A stretch of 64,000 nt of DNA from the IMG/VR virus record IMGVR_UViG_3300027573_000779, positions 62,001 through 126,000 of that record; one strand, 5' to 3'. Of this stretch, positions 41,233-50,853 are shown one piece after another. The translations under genes were made by a program, and so were the position numbers. The notes beneath the pieces are model-generated. The model did not search any database, was not told the origin of the DNA, and saw only the letters and a list, made by a program, of their open reading frames with translations. Each line of letters begins with the position of its first letter. Position 1 is the stretch's first letter. Source of the DNA: a virus.

Positions 41233-43443
41233 ATGGCTACACGTTTTTATTTCGAAAATACAAATTTCACTACTTTTTCTCCTCAGTTTAGTGGTTTTTG
41301 GGCTTATACCAGCGAAGCTGGTCGTTATAATCTAGTTGATTATAAATCAAACAACCCGTTAATAACTGGAACAACTATTGGTCCCACATGGAACGGCGCT
41401 GGTCTTGACCGTCAATATATTACAGAACCTTTATCTGCTCAAACCATTAATGGGACAGTTACTGGTCAGTTAATGGTTCGTGAGTACAACCCCGGCGATA
41501 ACGTTAATAGGTTAGTTACTTGTATTAAGGCAATTGATGGAAGCGGCAACTTAAGAGGTAGGGTTTTAACTACTGGTAACTATAGTAATACTACTACAGA
41601 ATTTGTTAATAACGTTAGTCATAGAAATAAAATCATTGCAACAAATACTTCATTAACCAGTGTTGCAATTCAAAGCGGCGACCGTCTTGTTATTGAATTG
41701 GGTTATACAGAAGCAGCAGGAGCAACCCCCGAAGCATCTGCTCTTTGGGGTTCCTTAACTTCTCTTGCTGATTTACCCGCAGATGAAACACAAACAACTT
41801 TAGGTATACCTTTTATTGAGTTTAGTATTGATGTAGTTCGCTTAAAAGCTAGAACTCAAAACGGTTTAGCTAAAATCGTCGCTCAAAAAAGGCAAGAGCA
41901 AACAGGTTTAGCCGCAATCATCAATCTAAGAAGTAATAGCCAAACAGGTTTGGCGAGGATTTTTAATACTTTAAGGAACGGTCAAACAGGTATTGCGCGA
42001 ATTTTAAACACTTCACAGCGTTCTCAAACAGGTGTTGCTAGAATTTTACTTTCTAAAAATAATTATCAAACGGGTATCGCTCGAATTTTTAATACTTTAA
42101 GAAATGGACAAACGGGGCGTGCAAGAATTTTAACTTCTTCCCTTCAATACCAGACCGGTGTTGCGAGAATTTTTAATACCGTTAGGTTTAGTATTAGCGG
42201 CAAAGCATCTATTGATACCGATACAACAACAATTCAAAATCACCAAACCGGCAAGGCTAGGATATTTAATACAATTAGAAATTATCAAACCGGCGTTGCG
42301 AGAATTTTTAACACTTTAAGAAACGGCCAGACCGGTGTTGCTAGAATTTTAGTTTCTAAAAATAATTATCAAACGGGCATTGCTAGAATATTTAATACCT
42401 TAAGAAAAGAGCAAACGGGCAAAGGCTTTATCGTCCCCAATCTTACCGCTTCTGTTTCTTGGATTAGGTTTGAATTTCCTGCTGGAAATTCAACAACTAA
42501 CAATCAAACCGGTGTTGCGAGAATTTTTAAAGCTTTACAAAACAGTTTAAATGGTATCGCTAGGATTTTTAAAACCATTCAACAAACTCAAACTGGACGA
42601 GCAAGAATAGTTTTTAGATATACAAATACACAAACCGGTGTTGCTAGAATTAAAGTTACAAGGAAAGAAAGTGGGGGATGGTGGTATTGGGGAAGAGATA
42701 TCCCCGGAGGAAATTACGTGCGTGCTAATAGTTTCCAAGACGCTTTAGAAAAACAACAAGCATTAGCTGATGAAGCGAGCGATATTTATTGGACAACAGA
42801 AAATCCAAACGGAGCTATTGATTTAAGTTATATTTATATTCAAAAATATTATCCACTTTTCCCTATAAACCACCAAGAATATTACGAAATTGAAGTTTAT
42901 AATGACGAAGAAGGCGTTGAGTATCATTATCTTTTTAATTCTGTTAATGATATTTATCCAAGACTTCTTGACATTTACGGAAGCCATTGGTTATTTGCTG
43001 GAGCTTTCTTTCCTGTCCAATACGGTAAAGCGAGCATTAGAAGTCCTTTTAAAGCTTATCCAATCCAAGACATAAATAGCGGGACTTGGAACACAACCCC
43101 TCTTTATAGTAAAATTTGGGAAGAAACGCCCGTTACTAATGATTATATTATATGTTCCCAAAATCCAAACAACGACACTTGTGAAATGCTTTTAAGTCCT
43201 TTAATGTCAGGTCATTACAGTTCTTTAAAATTAAACTATGTATACAAAAAACAAGAAACTAACTTTTATCAAATTAATTTAACAGTTCAGCTTTTTGAGG
43301 GGGCTGTTAAAAAACACGAAACAATATTACCTTTAATTTCTGGTTTGTGGACAACAGGAAGTGTTTCTTTAACCGCTCACGAAATCAAAAGTATAACAAA
43401 TTTCTCTGATTTAAGAGTAAAGTTTGTAGCAAATAGAGTATAG
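41233..43443 (+). CDS. Appendage protein with QTGxARI repeats
   Basis: 736 residues. About 1-205: jelly-roll-like domain shared with the next gene (ATRFYF start, ITEPLSAQ, GDRLVIELGY). About 209-475: roughly 18 copies of a 14-residue repeat with core Q-T-G-x-A-R-I-(F/L)-N-T, interrupted twice. About 480-610: an unrecognised domain shared with the next gene (GGWWYWGRDIPGG compared with NWMYSIKTGGGD; EIEVYNDEEGVEY). About 610-736: domain duplicated from the gene at 40710. The repeats presumably form a long beta-solenoid rod that projects the end domains. Confidence 0.65.
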   Translation: MATRFYFENTNFTTFSPQFSGFWAYTSEAGRYNLVDYKSNNPLITGTTIGPTWNGAGLDRQYITEPLSAQTINGTVTGQLMVREYNPGDNVNRLVTCIKAIDGSGNLRGRVLTTGNYSNTTTEFVNNVSHRNKIIATNTSLTSVAIQSGDRLVIELGYTEAAGATPEASALWGSLTSLADLPADETQTTLGIPFIEFSIDVVRLKARTQNGLAKIVAQKRQEQTGLAAIINLRSNSQTGLARIFNTLRNGQTGIARILNTSQRSQTGVARILLSKNNYQTGIARIFNTLRNGQTGRARILTSSLQYQTGVARIFNTVRFSISGKASIDTDTTTIQNHQTGKARIFNTIRNYQTGVARIFNTLRNGQTGVARILVSKNNYQTGIARIFNTLRKEQTGKGFIVPNLTASVSWIRFEFPAGNSTTNNQTGVARIFKALQNSLNGIARIFKTIQQTQTGRARIVFRYTNTQTGVARIKVTRKESGGWWYWGRDIPGGNYVRANSFQDALEKQQALADEASDIYWTTENPNGAIDLSYIYIQKYYPLFPINHQEYYEIEVYNDEEGVEYHYLFNSVNDIYPRLLDIYGSHWLFAGAFFPVQYGKASIRSPFKAYPIQDINSGTWNTTPLYSKIWEETPVTNDYIICSQNPNNDTCEMLLSPLMSGHYSSLKLNYVYKKQETNFYQINLTVQLFEGAVKKHETILPLISGLWTTGSVSLTAHEIKSITNFSDLRVKFVANRV
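41857..42660 (+). repeat. 42-base coding repeats (QTGxARI), about 18 units
   Basis: Tandem 14-codon units in frame within the 41233 gene, with two interruptions near 42210 and 42427-42500. DNA similarity between adjacent units is high in the core, e.g. ACNGGTNTTGCNAGAAT, and some longer units recur nearly identically (IFNTLRNGQTG three times), indicating recent duplication or conversion. Confidence 0.85.
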
Positions 43444-43446
43444 TAT

Positions 43447-46400
43447 ATGTCAACCAGATTATATTTAAATTGGAACGAATCGGGGTATAATGCATCCCTA
43501 AGTAAATATTACTCTGGATGGCAATCCGGCTCAAGTAGATTTTCAGTATATGGTTTGGTGCAAAAAGAAGGTATTACAGACAGATATGCTCCCAATCATT
43601 TAGACTTTCCTATAACTACCGGATTTATTCCGTTTGCTATGTCGAAAGCTCTCTCCGAACCCTTAGTTTCGGGAGTTTATAATACTGGATTGTTTTCTGG
43701 AATATCTACTTATTTATGTGGAAAAACCGGGACTTTTGCTATTCAGGTTGGTATTTATAATTTCGATGGGAGTCAGTTAAAAAGCGAAATTTTTCCTGTA
43801 ACAACCGGAAGAAACATAGTTATAACAGATTCTGTTCAAGGAAAATATCTTACAGATATTTTCCCAAACACAGGTTTGCATTCTGGTTTTACGGCAGATA
43901 GAGGAGATAGACTTGGAATAGTCTATGGTTTTTATAATAGAACTAATAGTACTAGTAATTTTCATTTTGAATCAGCCGCAACTACAAACATTGGAGATTT
44001 TTCATTTAGCGAAACCCCCGCAGAAGTATTCGATTTACCACAGTTAGGTACTTTTAAAAATCCTTGGATTGAATTTTCTAATAATTTTCAATTTGTTAAA
44101 ATAAAAAACATACAAGGAAAAGCGGCTATTAGCAGAGGAGCTAGGGATATAAGAGGAACTGCTAGAATTGCTACTCCTCCTTATTATTATGAAAATACCA
44201 CTCCGATAATATTGCCATATTACGGAGGAGGTTCGACCTATCCTTCAACAATTAATGTCACTGGTTTGGATTCAAGTAAAACTTCAGTGACCGTTTGGAT
44301 TAATGGATTTGCTTATACTAATCCTAGAAACGTAGAAATATTGTTGGTTTCTCCTAGTGGAAGAAATATTGTTTTGATGGGTGACAATTCACCGTCAACA
44401 ACTTCAGTTAGCGGTTTAAATTTAACTTTTAACCAAAGTTCTCCTCATATAATGGGAGCTAGTAAGAGGTTATCTGGCGTATCTTATCTCCCTACACTTA
44501 ATAATGAGTCTCGATTTTTCCCTCCTGCTTATTCTGGTATTATTGACAATACAATAGCTAATTCAAATTTGAATGTTGTTTCTGGAGACGACCCCAATGG
44601 AACTTGGTCGTTGTATGTTCTAACCCAAGACGCAAGAATTGGAGGAATTAAATCTTGGGGGCTTTCTTTTGCTAACAATGCAGCTCAAGTTGCTCATTTT
44701 TCATTAAGTGGAAGTTTTGGCCCATTAACCGTTCCAGAAACACAAAGCGGCAGAGCAAGAATTAAAGTTACTAGAACTCCAACTACAAATTGGATGTATA
44801 GTATAAAGACAGGAGGGGGCGACCCTGAAATTACTGATTTTGTTTCTGGATATTCATTCGGAGAAGCTATTTTAAAATCAACGGGAACTTATGAATATAT
44901 CTATCCATATGCTATTGTAGGAGACTTTCTCCAATCTTTTAGTGGTGTTGGTGGCAATAGAAATCATATAGAATTTTACTTTTCTGACCCAGAATGGGGG
45001 TCAGCGGTTTATTTAAGGAACGAACAACCCATTTTCCCCACTAACGATGGTCTGTTTTGGAGCAATGGTAATCAAGCCTACGAAATAACAGCGGGAGCAT
45101 TACACAATTCTGGTATTTGGGAATTACAACGACTTCTTTTTCCGGCGCAAATTGGTTTAGCTAAAATTATCAAATTAAACGTTAATAACCAAACCGCAGT
45201 TGCTAGGATTTTTAATACGGTTAGATGGTCTATTAACGGTGTAGCGCGAATTGCTGGCGCGGGAGCACAATCTTACGACCAATTAGGCAAAGCTAGAATA
45301 AGCACTACCACACAAAGAACTCAAACTGGTTTAGCGCGAATTTTAACCACCAGCCAAAGAACACAAACCGGCATTGCTCGAATTCTTAATACCAGCCGTT
45401 GGTCTCAAACCTGCATTTCTAGAATTAAGGTTACTACAACTCAAACTCAAAGTTGTAGGGCTAGAATTCAGGTTACAACTCGCAATAGTCAAACAGGTCT
45501 TGCTAGAATTAAGGCTACAAGTTCTCGCGTTCAAACAGGGTTGGCACGAATTTTAAACACTACACGAAATACCCAAACCGGTTTATCTAGGATTAAAACT
45601 ACAAGTAATTGGAGCCAAACTTGTAAAGGTAGAATTAAAGTTTCTACTTCCAATATTCAAACTGGCGTTGCTAGAATCAGAGTTTCAACAAATAGAACTC
45701 AAACCGCTTTAGCTAGGATTTTAAATACAAGCAGAACAAGTCAAACTGGTCGCGCAAGAATTCGGACAACAACACAGAATAGCCAAACTGGGGTTGCGAG
45801 GATTAAAGCCGCAACCAGTCGCTCTCAAACCGGTTTAGCAAGAATTTTAAATACTTCTAGATTTACTCAAACTGGCGTTGCTAGGATTAAAAATACAATT
45901 TCATGGACCCATACTGGCGTTGCTTACATTGCTGCTCTTGGAAGTCAGATTAGAGTTCAACTTGGTAAAGCTCGCATACTTAATACTGTTAGATATAGTC
46001 AAACTGGCAAGGCTAATATTAAACATATTAGGAGCTACACGCAAACTGGTATTGCTAGAATTCGCTGCACAATAAATAGAACTAATTCTGGTTTGGCGCG
46101 AATCAAAGCTTCAATATCTCAAAGTCAACTTTGCGTTGCTAGAATTAAGACTACAAGTTCTTTTAGCTGCCAAGGCAAGGCAAGAATTCAAAGAGCTTCT
46201 CAATGGACCGTTAACGGCCTAGCTAGGGTTAAAGTAACCGACAATAATTCTCAAACTGGCGTTGCAAGAATCAAGGCTACAACTCAGAATTCTACTCAAG
46301 GTAAAGGAAGAGTTCTCCGCACAATTCAGCAATCTCAAACTGGTAAGGGTTATATTACTGTATCGGCGGCTTCGAACCGGACCCAAACAGGTATTGCTAG

Positions 46401-46911
46401 AATTCTAAGAAGTTCAACTCAAAATCAGCTTTGTGTTGCTAGGATTAAAACTACTCAAAATAACAATGTTAATTGTGTAGCCCGAATTAAAACTACAAGT
46501 AGTAGAATAATTACTTGTATTTCAAGAATCTCTAAGTCTAGCACCCAAAATCAAACCGGTGTTGCTAGAATCAGAACTAGCACCAGAAATAGTATTTCTT
46601 GCTTAGCTAGAATCAAAACCACTACTTTAAACTCAACAACAGGTAAAGGTAGGATTCAAACTACTTCTAGACATAGCAATACTGGATTAGCAAAAATTAG
46701 AGTTTTAAAGACCCAAACTCTTACGGGTATAGCTAGAATTTTCGGAACTCAAAGAAGAACGACAACCGGTTTAGCTTTTATATTCCCTTATAGTATTACA
46801 GAATTACCTAAAAAGGAAATTATTGCTACTATTTTGGGTCAAAAAGTGACGGGTCCTCAAGGTGTCAGAATTGGACTAATTATCAAGGAGGTTATTGTTA
46901 GGGTTCCATAG
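43447..46911 (+). CDS. Very long appendage protein with P-domain and about 39 QTGxARI repeats
   Basis: 1,154 residues. About 1-215: jelly-roll-like domain related to the upstream protein (STRLYL; KALSEPLVSG; GDRLGIVYGF). About 245-416: proprotein-convertase P-domain-like fold, with VTVWINGFAYTNPRNVEILL, then DDPNGTWSLYVL and IKSWGLSFA. Then a shared unknown domain, about 435-565. About 568-1112: near-continuous 14-residue repeats (QTGLARILTTSQRT, QTGIARILNTSRWS and so on), many with Cys replacing Gly (QTCISRI, QLCVARI). Ends with IGLIIKEVIVRVP. A long repetitive stalk or surface fibre is likely. Confidence 0.65.
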   Translation: MSTRLYLNWNESGYNASLSKYYSGWQSGSSRFSVYGLVQKEGITDRYAPNHLDFPITTGFIPFAMSKALSEPLVSGVYNTGLFSGISTYLCGKTGTFAIQVGIYNFDGSQLKSEIFPVTTGRNIVITDSVQGKYLTDIFPNTGLHSGFTADRGDRLGIVYGFYNRTNSTSNFHFESAATTNIGDFSFSETPAEVFDLPQLGTFKNPWIEFSNNFQFVKIKNIQGKAAISRGARDIRGTARIATPPYYYENTTPIILPYYGGGSTYPSTINVTGLDSSKTSVTVWINGFAYTNPRNVEILLVSPSGRNIVLMGDNSPSTTSVSGLNLTFNQSSPHIMGASKRLSGVSYLPTLNNESRFFPPAYSGIIDNTIANSNLNVVSGDDPNGTWSLYVLTQDARIGGIKSWGLSFANNAAQVAHFSLSGSFGPLTVPETQSGRARIKVTRTPTTNWMYSIKTGGGDPEITDFVSGYSFGEAILKSTGTYEYIYPYAIVGDFLQSFSGVGGNRNHIEFYFSDPEWGSAVYLRNEQPIFPTNDGLFWSNGNQAYEITAGALHNSGIWELQRLLFPAQIGLAKIIKLNVNNQTAVARIFNTVRWSINGVARIAGAGAQSYDQLGKARISTTTQRTQTGLARILTTSQRTQTGIARILNTSRWSQTCISRIKVTTTQTQSCRARIQVTTRNSQTGLARIKATSSRVQTGLARILNTTRNTQTGLSRIKTTSNWSQTCKGRIKVSTSNIQTGVARIRVSTNRTQTALARILNTSRTSQTGRARIRTTTQNSQTGVARIKAATSRSQTGLARILNTSRFTQTGVARIKNTISWTHTGVAYIAALGSQIRVQLGKARILNTVRYSQTGKANIKHIRSYTQTGIARIRCTINRTNSGLARIKASISQSQLCVARIKTTSSFSCQGKARIQRASQWTVNGLARVKVTDNNSQTGVARIKATTQNSTQGKGRVLRTIQQSQTGKGYITVSAASNRTQTGIARILRSSTQNQLCVARIKTTQNNNVNCVARIKTTSSRIITCISRISKSSTQNQTGVARIRTSTRNSISCLARIKTTTLNSTTGKGRIQTTSRHSNTGLAKIRVLKTQTLTGIARIFGTQRRTTTGLAFIFPYSITELPKKEIIATILGQKVTGPQGVRIGLIIKEVIVRVP
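45148..46782 (+). repeat. 42-base coding repeats (QTGxARI), about 39 units
   Basis: Tandem in-frame 14-codon units. Core by position: Q-T-[GC]-[VLIK]-A-R-I, then 7 variable residues rich in T, S, N, R. Units diverge more than in the upstream array; Cys occurs at the third position in about nine units. Confidence 0.85.
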
Positions 46912-46919
46912 TTAATTTC

Positions 46920-46926
46920 AGTGTAA
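46920..46926 (+). promoter_or_regulatory. AGTGTAA motif variant
   Basis: AGTGTAA continuing AAT, 12 bases before the ATG at 46938, at the start of the connector operon after the giant repeat gene. Confidence 0.4.
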
Positions 46927-46937
46927 AATTAAAAGAT

Positions 46938-47279
46938 ATGGCAGACATTTATGATATTAGTGTAATTCAGGGCGAAAACATCTATTTGAGGGTTGTAGCT
47001 CTAGATGTTAACCAAAACCCTATTGATTTAACTAACTACACAGTGTCGGGCTATGCCAAGTACCGTTATACTGATACAGGAATAGTTTTAAACTTAAGAC
47101 CCGCAATTCACAGTAGTTATATAAGTGGCTACATTGATATTAACGTGCCGGAAACCGGGACCGCCCCTCTTCCTGTAATGCAAGGGGTTTATGATATTGA
47201 AATTCACAACCCTTTTACCAGTTATACCACAAAAGTTATAAAAGGTCTTTTTAATGTAGAACCGGAGGCGACAAGATGA
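46938..47279 (+). CDS. Small Ig-like/BppU-like virion protein
   Basis: 113 residues. A regular beta sandwich pattern: VIQGENIYLRVVALDVNQNP followed by IDLTNYTVSGYAKYRY and, near the end, GVYDIEI. This D-x-N-P-IDLTxYTV pattern is common in small proteins at the end of phage appendage clusters, related in appearance to BppU N-terminal domains. Probably a virion or fibre-attached protein. Overlaps the next gene by 4 bases (ATGA). Confidence 0.6.
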   Translation: MADIYDISVIQGENIYLRVVALDVNQNPIDLTNYTVSGYAKYRYTDTGIVLNLRPAIHSSYISGYIDINVPETGTAPLPVMQGVYDIEIHNPFTSYTTKVIKGLFNVEPEATR

Positions 47280-47773
47280 AATTAGTAGATATTGTAGATG
47301 CACTATATCGTGAATTGGAAAATCCAACAGATATTTCCATAGCTGCTATCCATTTCTGGATGGAATCAAACTTAGGAAACTTAAATATAGCTGTAAACAC
47401 CGATTATAGCTTTAATACCTCCACAAGACAAATAAACGATAATGGCGGGAATGAGATATCAAATTTAGAAGATATTGCTATTTATAAACAACTTTATAAA
47501 GTTCATCGTGCTAAAGTCTTGGTTAGGCGTCATTTGGGAGCAGCAAGCACCGAAAGTATTATTCAAATTGATTCAGACGGTAGCTCAATTCGAAAGGTGA
47601 ATAAAACAACTTTAGCCGCCGAATACCGCCAACTTCTAAAAAATGAAGAGGATACATTAGACAATTTGGTTAAAAATTATGGTCATAATAGTACTCTACC
47701 TCTGCAAGTGGTTGGAGATGATACGGTTGCGGCTTATGAAGACGTTTTAGACCCCAATCCAAGAATAAGATAA
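47276..47773 (+). CDS. Head-tail connector candidate (adaptor)
   Basis: 165 residues, helical. IAAIHFWMESNLGNLNIAV and YKQLYKVHRAKVLVRRHLGA resemble the small helical adaptor proteins that bind beneath the portal. Position (first of a run of five genes leading to the tail tube) supports the call; sequence similarity is weak by eye. Overlaps the previous gene by 4 bases. Confidence 0.45.
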   Translation: MKLVDIVDALYRELENPTDISIAAIHFWMESNLGNLNIAVNTDYSFNTSTRQINDNGGNEISNLEDIAIYKQLYKVHRAKVLVRRHLGAASTESIIQIDSDGSSIRKVNKTTLAAEYRQLLKNEEDTLDNLVKNYGHNSTLPLQVVGDDTVAAYEDVLDPNPRIR

Positions 47774-47774
47774 A

Positions 47775-48209
47775 ATGGCAGATTTGGTTTCAACGGCAGA
47801 CAGAACAGCGTTTATTAGTGGTTTAATTAATCACTTTGATACGTTTAAAGCTCCAATTATAGTTCATAAAGAACCTTTGACTCAGGTGGTGAACGAGAAT
47901 CAAAATCCTTTTATGGGATATGGGCCAATTGAGACTGATGTAACTTATGTTCCAGTTAGCGGCACTTTTTACGCAATAAAAGTTACTCATGATAGTATAA
48001 ACAATAATAATCTACCAATTATTAACACTCAACTGCCAACCAACACTATAAGAGTTAAGGTCTCTGGAGACGCAAAAAACTACATTTCTCAAGGCAAAAC
48101 AACAGCAATTACTTTCTTGGGCGAAATGTATAATCAAATCAGCGTCCCAATGCCCAAAAACTTTCTTGGATTTATTTTTTATTATTACGATTTAACTAAA
48201 GTTGAATAA
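47775..48209 (+). CDS. Head closure/neck candidate
   Basis: 144 residues, beta-rich. PIIVHKEPLTQVVN, then a Phe-rich loop and VTYVPVSGTFYAIKV, as in the SPP1 gp16-like stopper proteins that close the connector. Order adaptor, stopper, tail-completion, tube matches the usual siphovirus order. Weak identification. Confidence 0.45.
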   Translation: MADLVSTADRTAFISGLINHFDTFKAPIIVHKEPLTQVVNENQNPFMGYGPIETDVTYVPVSGTFYAIKVTHDSINNNNLPIINTQLPTNTIRVKVSGDAKNYISQGKTTAITFLGEMYNQISVPMPKNFLGFIFYYYDLTKVE

Positions 48210-48211
48210 AC

Positions 48212-48835
48212 ATGGCAAAATATACAACAATCAACATTAATGTCTTAAATAAAGCAATTCAAAAAACTGCTAAATCTAGGACTAATTTTATGTTTAACGC
48301 TGCTAGAACAAAATTTGTGGCCGCTAAACAGAATATGTTGCGTGAGTTTGATGAGCATCCCGTTACTCAAGAATTGAAAGCTGGTCCTGAAGCAGAAGGA
48401 AACCCAAGTGGCACTTTAGGTGGACGCGCCAATCTTTATGCTTTTATTGGTTTTCCTGCCGAAACAGAACCAACAGAGATTATAAGAAGTGCCTTAGAAA
48501 GCTTTGTTAATATCTTAAATAACCCTACAATAACCTTTGGTTACAGGTCCGCGACATTTAGTTTTTCTGTCGTATATCCTTCTTTAACAGAGATTTATAA
48601 AGCGACCCCTTCACCTTTTAGTAGCAAAAGTTGGGTTAAAGGGATTGAAGATGGCATGTGGGGATTAACTCATTATTTAAATGGACTATATACAAACCCT
48701 CCAAAAGACTTTAGTGATTGGTCTAGGTCGGGACCTGCTATTGAATCTAAGTCCCAAGTAAGAGCAGATTCGTTTGAAGCTCGCCCTTATATGAAAGAAA
48801 TTCTTGAACATTTTGTAGCAAGAGTCAGCACATGA
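48212..48835 (+). CDS. Tail completion/neck candidate
   Basis: 207 residues. N-terminal helix rich in K/R (RTNFMFNAARTKFVAAKQNM), followed by HPVTQELKAG and RANLYAFIGF, typical of HK97 gp10-like neck proteins (HPVTxEL is a common motif). Ends 4 bases past the next start (ATGA). Confidence 0.55.
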   Translation: MAKYTTININVLNKAIQKTAKSRTNFMFNAARTKFVAAKQNMLREFDEHPVTQELKAGPEAEGNPSGTLGGRANLYAFIGFPAETEPTEIIRSALESFVNILNNPTITFGYRSATFSFSVVYPSLTEIYKATPSPFSSKSWVKGIEDGMWGLTHYLNGLYTNPPKDFSDWSRSGPAIESKSQVRADSFEARPYMKEILEHFVARVST

Positions 48836-49686
48836 GACCTCAATATGCCAATAGATTAATTTCAAGTTTTAACCTCTGGTTTAATAATACTCTTTTGAGG
48901 GAGGGGCAGGCTTATCAAACCACAACCTCTATCTTTTACCCAATTGGACAGGTTTACTATGGACTTTATACCTATGCAACTCCTTACAATCAATTCGTTT
49001 CAGATTATTCAGTAACGGGCGCGACGATTATCACTGGGGTTTATTTAAACGGAACCTTTGTTTCAACTGGCGTAAGTGGTTTAAAGGCAATAGATTACGA
49101 AAACGGCAGGGTTCATTTTACTGGCCAATTACCCTCAACCATTAGAGTTAGCGGCACTTTTTCCTTTAAAGAATTTAATGTTCAAATAACCGAAGAACAA
49201 GAAGAAAAGCTCCTTTTTGAAACAAAGTATAGCCCGCGTCCAAAACTAGGACAAGCTCCAACAGGTTTATGGGCAAGCACTTGGACCTATCCTATTATCT
49301 TTTTAAAGAACGTTGCAAGCGACAATAAACCGTTTGCTTTTGGAGGACAAGATGACTCAATTTATCAAATTTCCGCAATGATACTAGCTGACAGCCAATT
49401 TAACTTAGATGCTTTAAGCTCATTATTTGTGGATAAAACAAGAACAATATTAGGAATGTTAAATGAAAACGAATATCCGTACAATGTCTATGGTAGTTTT
49501 AAAACAGGACTATATAACTATACTGGCCTTGTTGCTAATAAAGATTATTCTTTTATAAATGATATCCATATATCTAAGTTCCAACCCAGTATTTATAGTC
49601 AGATGAAATTAGTGAATCCCGGCATTCATTTTGGTGTAATTGATTTTGAGATTAGTAAGGTAAGATATCCTAGACTAGGAACTTAA
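48832..49686 (+). CDS. Structural protein before tail tube, unknown
   Basis: 284 residues. Predominantly beta, with ITGVYLNGTFVSTGVSGLKA and VHFTGQLPSTIRVSGTFSF (two similar strands). Its position suggests a tail terminator or a tail-tube-associated protein, but it is longer than typical terminators. ATG in an ATGA overlap. Followed by 60 bases with a GTTGTAA motif. Confidence 0.45.
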   Translation: MRPQYANRLISSFNLWFNNTLLREGQAYQTTTSIFYPIGQVYYGLYTYATPYNQFVSDYSVTGATIITGVYLNGTFVSTGVSGLKAIDYENGRVHFTGQLPSTIRVSGTFSFKEFNVQITEEQEEKLLFETKYSPRPKLGQAPTGLWASTWTYPIIFLKNVASDNKPFAFGGQDDSIYQISAMILADSQFNLDALSSLFVDKTRTILGMLNENEYPYNVYGSFKTGLYNYTGLVANKDYSFINDIHISKFQPSIYSQMKLVNPGIHFGVIDFEISKVRYPRLGT

Positions 49687-49713
49687 AATTACTGTTCTCA
49701 TATTAATAAAACA

Positions 49714-49720
49714 GTTGTAA
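49714..49720 (+). promoter_or_regulatory. GTTGTAA motif variant
   Basis: GTTGTAA 27 bases before the tail tube start at 49747; weak match to the TGTGTAA element. ACAGGA follows near the start codon. Confidence 0.3.
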
Positions 49721-49746
49721 TTAAACTTAGAAAACAGGACTAATTT

Positions 49747-50853
49747 ATGGCAAGAAACAGAGTTATTTATCAATCAGAGGGTGTATTTGCTGGTCAAAGA
49801 ACCCCTTGCACCGGTGTTAATCATACTGGCGCGGCTGATGTAAAAGAAATTTATCGTGTCCAAAGCGCGAATTATTCATTCAACCTTGGAAAACGAGACG
49901 TTAATCAATTTGGTGAACTCGCCGCAATCGATAGGATTCTAGTTGACCCTCCTACCGTTTCGCTCGATTTTACCTATTTGCTGGCCAATGTCTATAATGA
50001 ACAGGCATTGGGAATGACAGTTGGGATAAGCACTAATCCTACATCTAATGCTTTTTCAGGCATTTTTGCGGGTGCCACCGACGAAAAAGCTTACTGGGTT
50101 AAGACGGTTGCCTATGGTACTGACCTTCACGGTCTACCGTCTACTGGTTATGTTTTCGGCGCAATTGGTTTTGGTAACGGGTATATTAGCTCGTACAGTA
50201 TTGACGCTGCCGTAGGAGATTTCCCAAGAGCGAGCGTTCGTGTTGACTGCTCAAACATGAAGTTTGACAACTGGCTCAGCACCGACGAAGCAAAACAAAG
50301 CCCTTGTGTTAATAAAGAAAATGGAACACTCATTGCCGCAGATACTTATAGACTTCCTTCTGGAACGTCTACAACTTCTGCCCTTGACCAAACCACCGTT
50401 CTTCGTCCCGGTGACGTAGTTATGACTTGGGATAATGCCGCTGCGGCCACTATGGGCACGGCTATTAACGATGCCAAAATTCAAAGTTTCACTTTGTCTA
50501 GTGATATTTCTAAGACTCCGTTGAATAAGCTTGGAAGCAAGTTTGCATATTCGCAAGAAACCAACTTCCCAGTTACTGCCAGCCTTCGAATTACTGCTGC
50601 TGTGGGTGATATGAACACCGGTTCTCTTACCCAACTTCTGGAATCTACTGGAGTTAATACTGTGGGTGTCAAAATTTTTGCTCCTACGGGTTCTACCGTT
50701 AACTTCGGCTTTGACCTTAAGGGTGCTCAGCTTGATAGCCAAGAATATAGCTCCAGTATCGGTGATAGCAAAACTGTAACTATGAACTTCAGTGTTCCTA
50801 TTGCAGGCGCTAACGACCTTACTCGTGGTATTTTCCTAAGCGGAAGAGTCTAA
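49747..50853 (+). CDS. Major tail tube protein
   Basis: 368 residues, single copy gene directly upstream of chaperone-like and tape measure genes, followed by a strong terminator and with less AT-rich codons, all as expected of the tube subunit. A closing hairpin GYISSYSIDAAVGDFPRASV is shared in pattern with the three minus-strand proteins. An additional Ig-like C-terminal part (VNFGFDLKGAQLDSQEYSS) could be a surface domain. Assignment is mainly contextual. Confidence 0.7.
   Translation: MARNRVIYQSEGVFAGQRTPCTGVNHTGAADVKEIYRVQSANYSFNLGKRDVNQFGELAAIDRILVDPPTVSLDFTYLLANVYNEQALGMTVGISTNPTSNAFSGIFAGATDEKAYWVKTVAYGTDLHGLPSTGYVFGAIGFGNGYISSYSIDAAVGDFPRASVRVDCSNMKFDNWLSTDEAKQSPCVNKENGTLIAADTYRLPSGTSTTSALDQTTVLRPGDVVMTWDNAAAATMGTAINDAKIQSFTLSSDISKTPLNKLGSKFAYSQETNFPVTASLRITAAVGDMNTGSLTQLLESTGVNTVGVKIFAPTGSTVNFGFDLKGAQLDSQEYSSSIGDSKTVTMNFSVPIAGANDLTRGIFLSGRV

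Noticed and set aside
45148-46782. Regular 42-base repeats resembling a repeat array such as CRISPR
   Set aside because: All units are in frame within one open gene, the 'spacers' are coding and the period is 14 codons, so it is a protein repeat.
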